A stretch of DNA of 15,356 bases from an uncultured Clostridia bacterium (GTDB taxonomy: Bacteria > Bacillota > Clostridia > Christensenellales > Borkfalkiaceae): NCBI GenBank assembly GCA_934254725.1, contig CAKQLR010000048.1, forward strand, positions 1 to 15,356. Direction: 5' to 3'. The notes under the pieces are model-generated. The model did not search any database and was not told where the DNA came from. It saw only the letters and a program-made list of their open reading frames with translations. The position numbers and the translations under genes are program-made. This document shows, in pieces, positions 13,203 to 15,356 of the stretch (positions within the stretch are counted from its first letter, which is position 1; each line of letters begins with the position of its first letter).

Positions 13203-14978
13203 TTACAGTGATTTAAACTCGTCGAGCGTATTTTTAAACGAATTCATTGCAGCATCGAACGCCTTTGTGGTAGTAAGATCAACGCCTGCAAGTTTTAACA
13301 ACTCTACAGGAGAATTGCTACCGCCAGAAGATAAGAATTTGAAATAATCCTTAACGGCAGGCTCGCCTTCGCTGTAAATTCTTTCAGCGATTGAGATAGC
13401 GGAAATAATACCCGTAGCATATTTATAAACGTAAAACGCGCGGTAGAAGTGAGGTATTCTTGCCCATTCATACGCAATTTCGTCATCGTGAATTACGCCG
13501 TCGCCATAATACTTTTTATTAAGCGCAAGATATGCCGCGTTCATGCTGTCCTTTGTTAAAGGTCGGCCCTCTTCGGCGTCGGTATGAGCAATATATTCGA
13601 ATTCGGCAAACATGGTCTGACGGAAAAGCGTTGTTCTGATCATATCCATGTAATAAGATAACAGATACTTTTTAAGCTTGACGTCTGTGCAGGTTTTTAA
13701 AATGTATTTCAAAAGCAATACTTCGTTTACCGTGCTTGCTACTTCCGCAACGAAAATTTTGTAATCCGCTTTTGACTGCGGCTGGTATTTGTTGGAATGA
13801 TAGGTATGCATGGCATGACCGAGTTCGTGTGCAATCGTGAACACGTCATGCGTGGTGCTTTGATAGTTAAGCAAAACATAAGGATGCTTCATTCCGTAAA
13901 CACCTATGCTGTAAGCGCCGCTGCGTTTGCCCTTCGTTTCTTCAACGTCTATCCACCTCTCGTTGTGCGCGCGCTGTAAAAGTTTGCCGTACTCTTCTCC
14001 GAGAGGAGAAAGCCCCTTTTTCACGAGTTTAAAAGCCTCTTCATAATCCAATTTCAACTCCGCACCCTCGACGATAGGAACGTATAAATCGTACATATGA
14101 AGTTCATCTAGACCGAGCACCTGTTTTCTCGTGCGAATATAATCATGCATTGTCGGCAAAGCGCTTTCAACCGCAGTGAGAAGATTATTGTATACCTTAA
14201 CATCAACATCCTCGGAAGCAAGCGCGGCTTCGAGACAGCTTCCGTACTTTCTTGCACGTGCAAGGAAAACGTCCTTATTTACGTTTCCTACGTACGTCTG
14301 CGAAATGGTATTTATAAAATCTATATAAGATTTATAATAAGTTTTGAATGCTTCTGCGCGAACTTTCTGGTCTTTGTTCGCAAGCAAAACAGAGTAAACG
14401 CCATGCGAAAGCTTTACTTTATGCCCGTCAACCGTAACTTCGCCGAAGTTGAGGTCTGCATTATCTATCATGCCGAATATTTCCTTAAAGCCCCCGAACA
14501 CCTTACTGCCAAGAGCAAGAAGTTGTTCGCCTTCCTCGGAAAGAACGTGTTCCTTATCCTTAAGAACCGTTTTAAGCATATAATCGTAATCGGAAAACTC
14601 GGGGTCGGCTATATAACCCTTTAAAACGTCTTCGCTGAGCGCTGTTAATTCCGGCACAACAAATGCGGTTTCGGAAGAAAACTTAACGCCAAGATCGTTT
14701 GTCCTCGATAAAAGCGAAACGTATTCGGAGTTGCCTGCGTCCTCATCGTGCTTCATGAACGCATAAACGGAAAGGACTTCGAAATCGTAAAGGACTTTTT
14801 CTTCTTCTCTGCAAAAAGCAAGGAAGTCGGCTTTATTTCCGAGTTTGCCTTGATACTTCTTAAAATCTATGGCTTTGCTTACTTTCTCAAACGTTTCATT
14901 CCATTCTTTCAACGAAGGATACATATCCTCGGTTGCCCATAAATATTCTTTTTTTACTTCGTTTCTATTTTTAGACAT
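13203..14978 (-). CDS. pepF: Oligoendopeptidase F (M3 family zinc metallopeptidase)
   Basis: 591 residues, about the usual 600 for PepF. The zinc site is in TIAHELGHAMHTYHSN: His384 and His388 bind zinc and Glu385 is the base. The third ligand is probably Glu415 in VAEVASTVNE. The N-terminal part (about 1-190) has the helical PepF pattern, including an ATEDMYPS start and YAFMKHDEDAGNSEY. The C-terminal RIPHFYRAFYVYKYATG is family-typical and carries substrate-binding His and Tyr. Members cleave short peptides of roughly 7-17 residues in the cytoplasm, in nitrogen nutrition or peptide turnover. AAGGAG lies 7-8 nt before ATG 14978. It starts 27 nt after the hypothetical membrane-anchored gene, so the two are probably cotranscribed. 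Its link to dnaB looks positional only. Confidence 0.95.
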   Translation of the reverse strand: MSKNRNEVKKEYLWATEDMYPSLKEWNETFEKVSKAIDFKKYQGKLGNKADFLAFCREEEKVLYDFEVLSVYAFMKHDEDAGNSEYVSLLSRTNDLGVKFSSETAFVVPELTALSEDVLKGYIADPEFSDYDYMLKTVLKDKEHVLSEEGEQLLALGSKVFGGFKEIFGMIDNADLNFGEVTVDGHKVKLSHGVYSVLLANKDQKVRAEAFKTYYKSYIDFINTISQTYVGNVNKDVFLARARKYGSCLEAALASEDVDVKVYNNLLTAVESALPTMHDYIRTRKQVLGLDELHMYDLYVPIVEGAELKLDYEEAFKLVKKGLSPLGEEYGKLLQRAHNERWIDVEETKGKRSGAYSIGVYGMKHPYVLLNYQSTTHDVFTIAHELGHAMHTYHSNKYQPQSKADYKIFVAEVASTVNEVLLLKYILKTCTDVKLKKYLLSYYMDMIRTTLFRQTMFAEFEYIAHTDAEEGRPLTKDSMNAAYLALNKKYYGDGVIHDDEIAYEWARIPHFYRAFYVYKYATGIISAISIAERIYSEGEPAVKDYFKFLSSGGSNSPVELLKLAGVDLTTTKAFDAAMNSFKNTLDEFKSL

Positions 14979-15005
14979 AATTCTTCTCCTTGTCTTTTTT
15001 ACTGA

Positions 15006-15356
15006 TTATTGATTTTCAAAAGGTGTGCCTTGCAAAAATTTTCTTTCGGCTACCTCGTAGGAAACGAGAATATTCATTCTTGTATAAAGCACAACCTCGT
15101 CCCCCGGACGAAAATCGGGTCTTGCTTTTTCTTTATCCAAAAGAACATGGCGCTCCATATAATCTTTTTCCTTATCCGACCATTCAACGAGTGTCATCGA
15201 ATAAAAGTCAACCTTGTCCTTTACCGTAGTCTCGCTGTTAAAATGCATAAATGAAGCTTCTGTTTTTGTAGTGCTTTTGCCTAACAGATTCTTAAGCATC
15301 TTAAGATAATTGTTAACTCTCGAATACTTTATCGATGCATAAATATAGATAAAAAC
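15006..15356 (-). CDS. Hypothetical protein with a probable N-terminal membrane segment (5' end beyond the right edge)
   Basis: I do not recognise this protein. The frame is open to the right edge (116 residues visible). The first visible residues, VFIYIYASIKYSRV, look like the end of a transmembrane helix followed by a basic stretch. An internal ATG at 15299 would give 97 residues, but no ribosome binding site precedes it (AATTATCTTAAG), so I favour a 5'-partial gene. The soluble part is charged and apparently beta-rich, ending FRPGDEVVLYTRMNILVSYEVAERKF. The PGDEVVLYT turn after a charged strand region recalls small DUF3592-like membrane-anchored beta domains; that is a weak impression, not an identification. 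It lies 27 nt upstream of pepF, probably in the same transcript. Confidence 0.6.
   Translation of the reverse strand, partial: VFIYIYASIKYSRVNNYLKMLKNLLGKSTTKTEASFMHFNSETTVKDKVDFYSMTLVEWSDKEKDYMERHVLLDKEKARPDFRPGDEVVLYTRMNILVSYEVAERKFLQGTPFENQ

Noticed and set aside
13187..13203. AGCTTTT-ACA-AAAAGCT inverted repeat considered as a pepF terminator
   Set aside because: The stem is AT-rich and no T-tract follows on the minus strand, so termination before dnaB is not supported.
14145..14624. 159-codon open frame on the plus strand
   Set aside because: It lies wholly inside pepF on the other strand. The opposite frame has a complete conserved metallopeptidase, while this frame has no recognisable domain or ribosome binding site.

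Overview
The window reads like the chromosome of a low-to-mid GC Firmicute, most likely an uncultured gut-type Clostridia lineage. The grounds are AT-rich intergenic DNA, strong AGGAG-type ribosome binding sites, consensus sigma-A promoters, Clostridia-style MATE and PepF proteins, and the partial synteny tsaC - arginine-phosphatase-like gene - rpiB - upp, which recalls the Bacillus subtilis ywlC-ywlE-ywlF-upp neighbourhood. The taxon is an inference. I see no rRNA, tRNA, CRISPR array, transposase or phage gene.

All genes but one are on the minus strand, so they are transcribed from right to left. (1) Right block, 15356 to 9573: a partial membrane-anchored hypothetical protein that runs off the right edge, pepF (oligoendopeptidase F), dnaB (replicative helicase), tsaC (threonylcarbamoyl-AMP synthase), a YwlE-like protein-arginine phosphatase and rpiB. 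Spacing is tight, and dnaB and tsaC overlap as TGATG. (2) Middle block, 9545 to 3305: a near-consensus promoter, a leader with a switchable intrinsic terminator, and upp; then galU, tcdA, a classical low-molecular-weight tyrosine phosphatase, a HAD phosphatase, an L-asparaginase and a MATE transporter. Several junctions overlap by 4 to 8 nt, and a strong hairpin terminator at 3264-3285 ends the block. (3) Left block: a plus-strand AraC-family regulator (2366-3205) diverges from a lipoprotein SGNH esterase and a GH2 beta-mannosidase whose C-terminal part lies beyond the left edge. This looks like a small mannan or plant-glycan utilisation locus with its own regulator.

The genes fall into a few themes. 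tsaC starts the t6A37 modification of ANN-decoding tRNAs, and tcdA cyclises t6A to ct6A, so the first and last steps of that pathway are both here in separate transcription units. upp salvages uracil to UMP, and galU uses UTP to make UDP-glucose. Two LMW-PTP paralogues differ at the P-loop residue thought to separate phosphoarginine from phosphotyrosine phosphatases (Thr11 against Ile12).

The most interesting structure is the upp leader at 9372-9510. Three mutually exclusive pairings can be drawn by hand: an upstream hairpin resembling a PyrR-binding loop, a 14-bp antiterminator, and an 11-bp terminator stem followed by eight U. Other points worth a second look are an unusual DnaB (Walker B variant and a ~90-residue acidic tail ending DIDEIF), a 22/26-nt intergenic repeat found upstream of both dnaB and the asparaginase gene, and repeated CTATC motifs in the araC/esterase divergent promoter. 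There is no gene-free stretch longer than about 220 bp.
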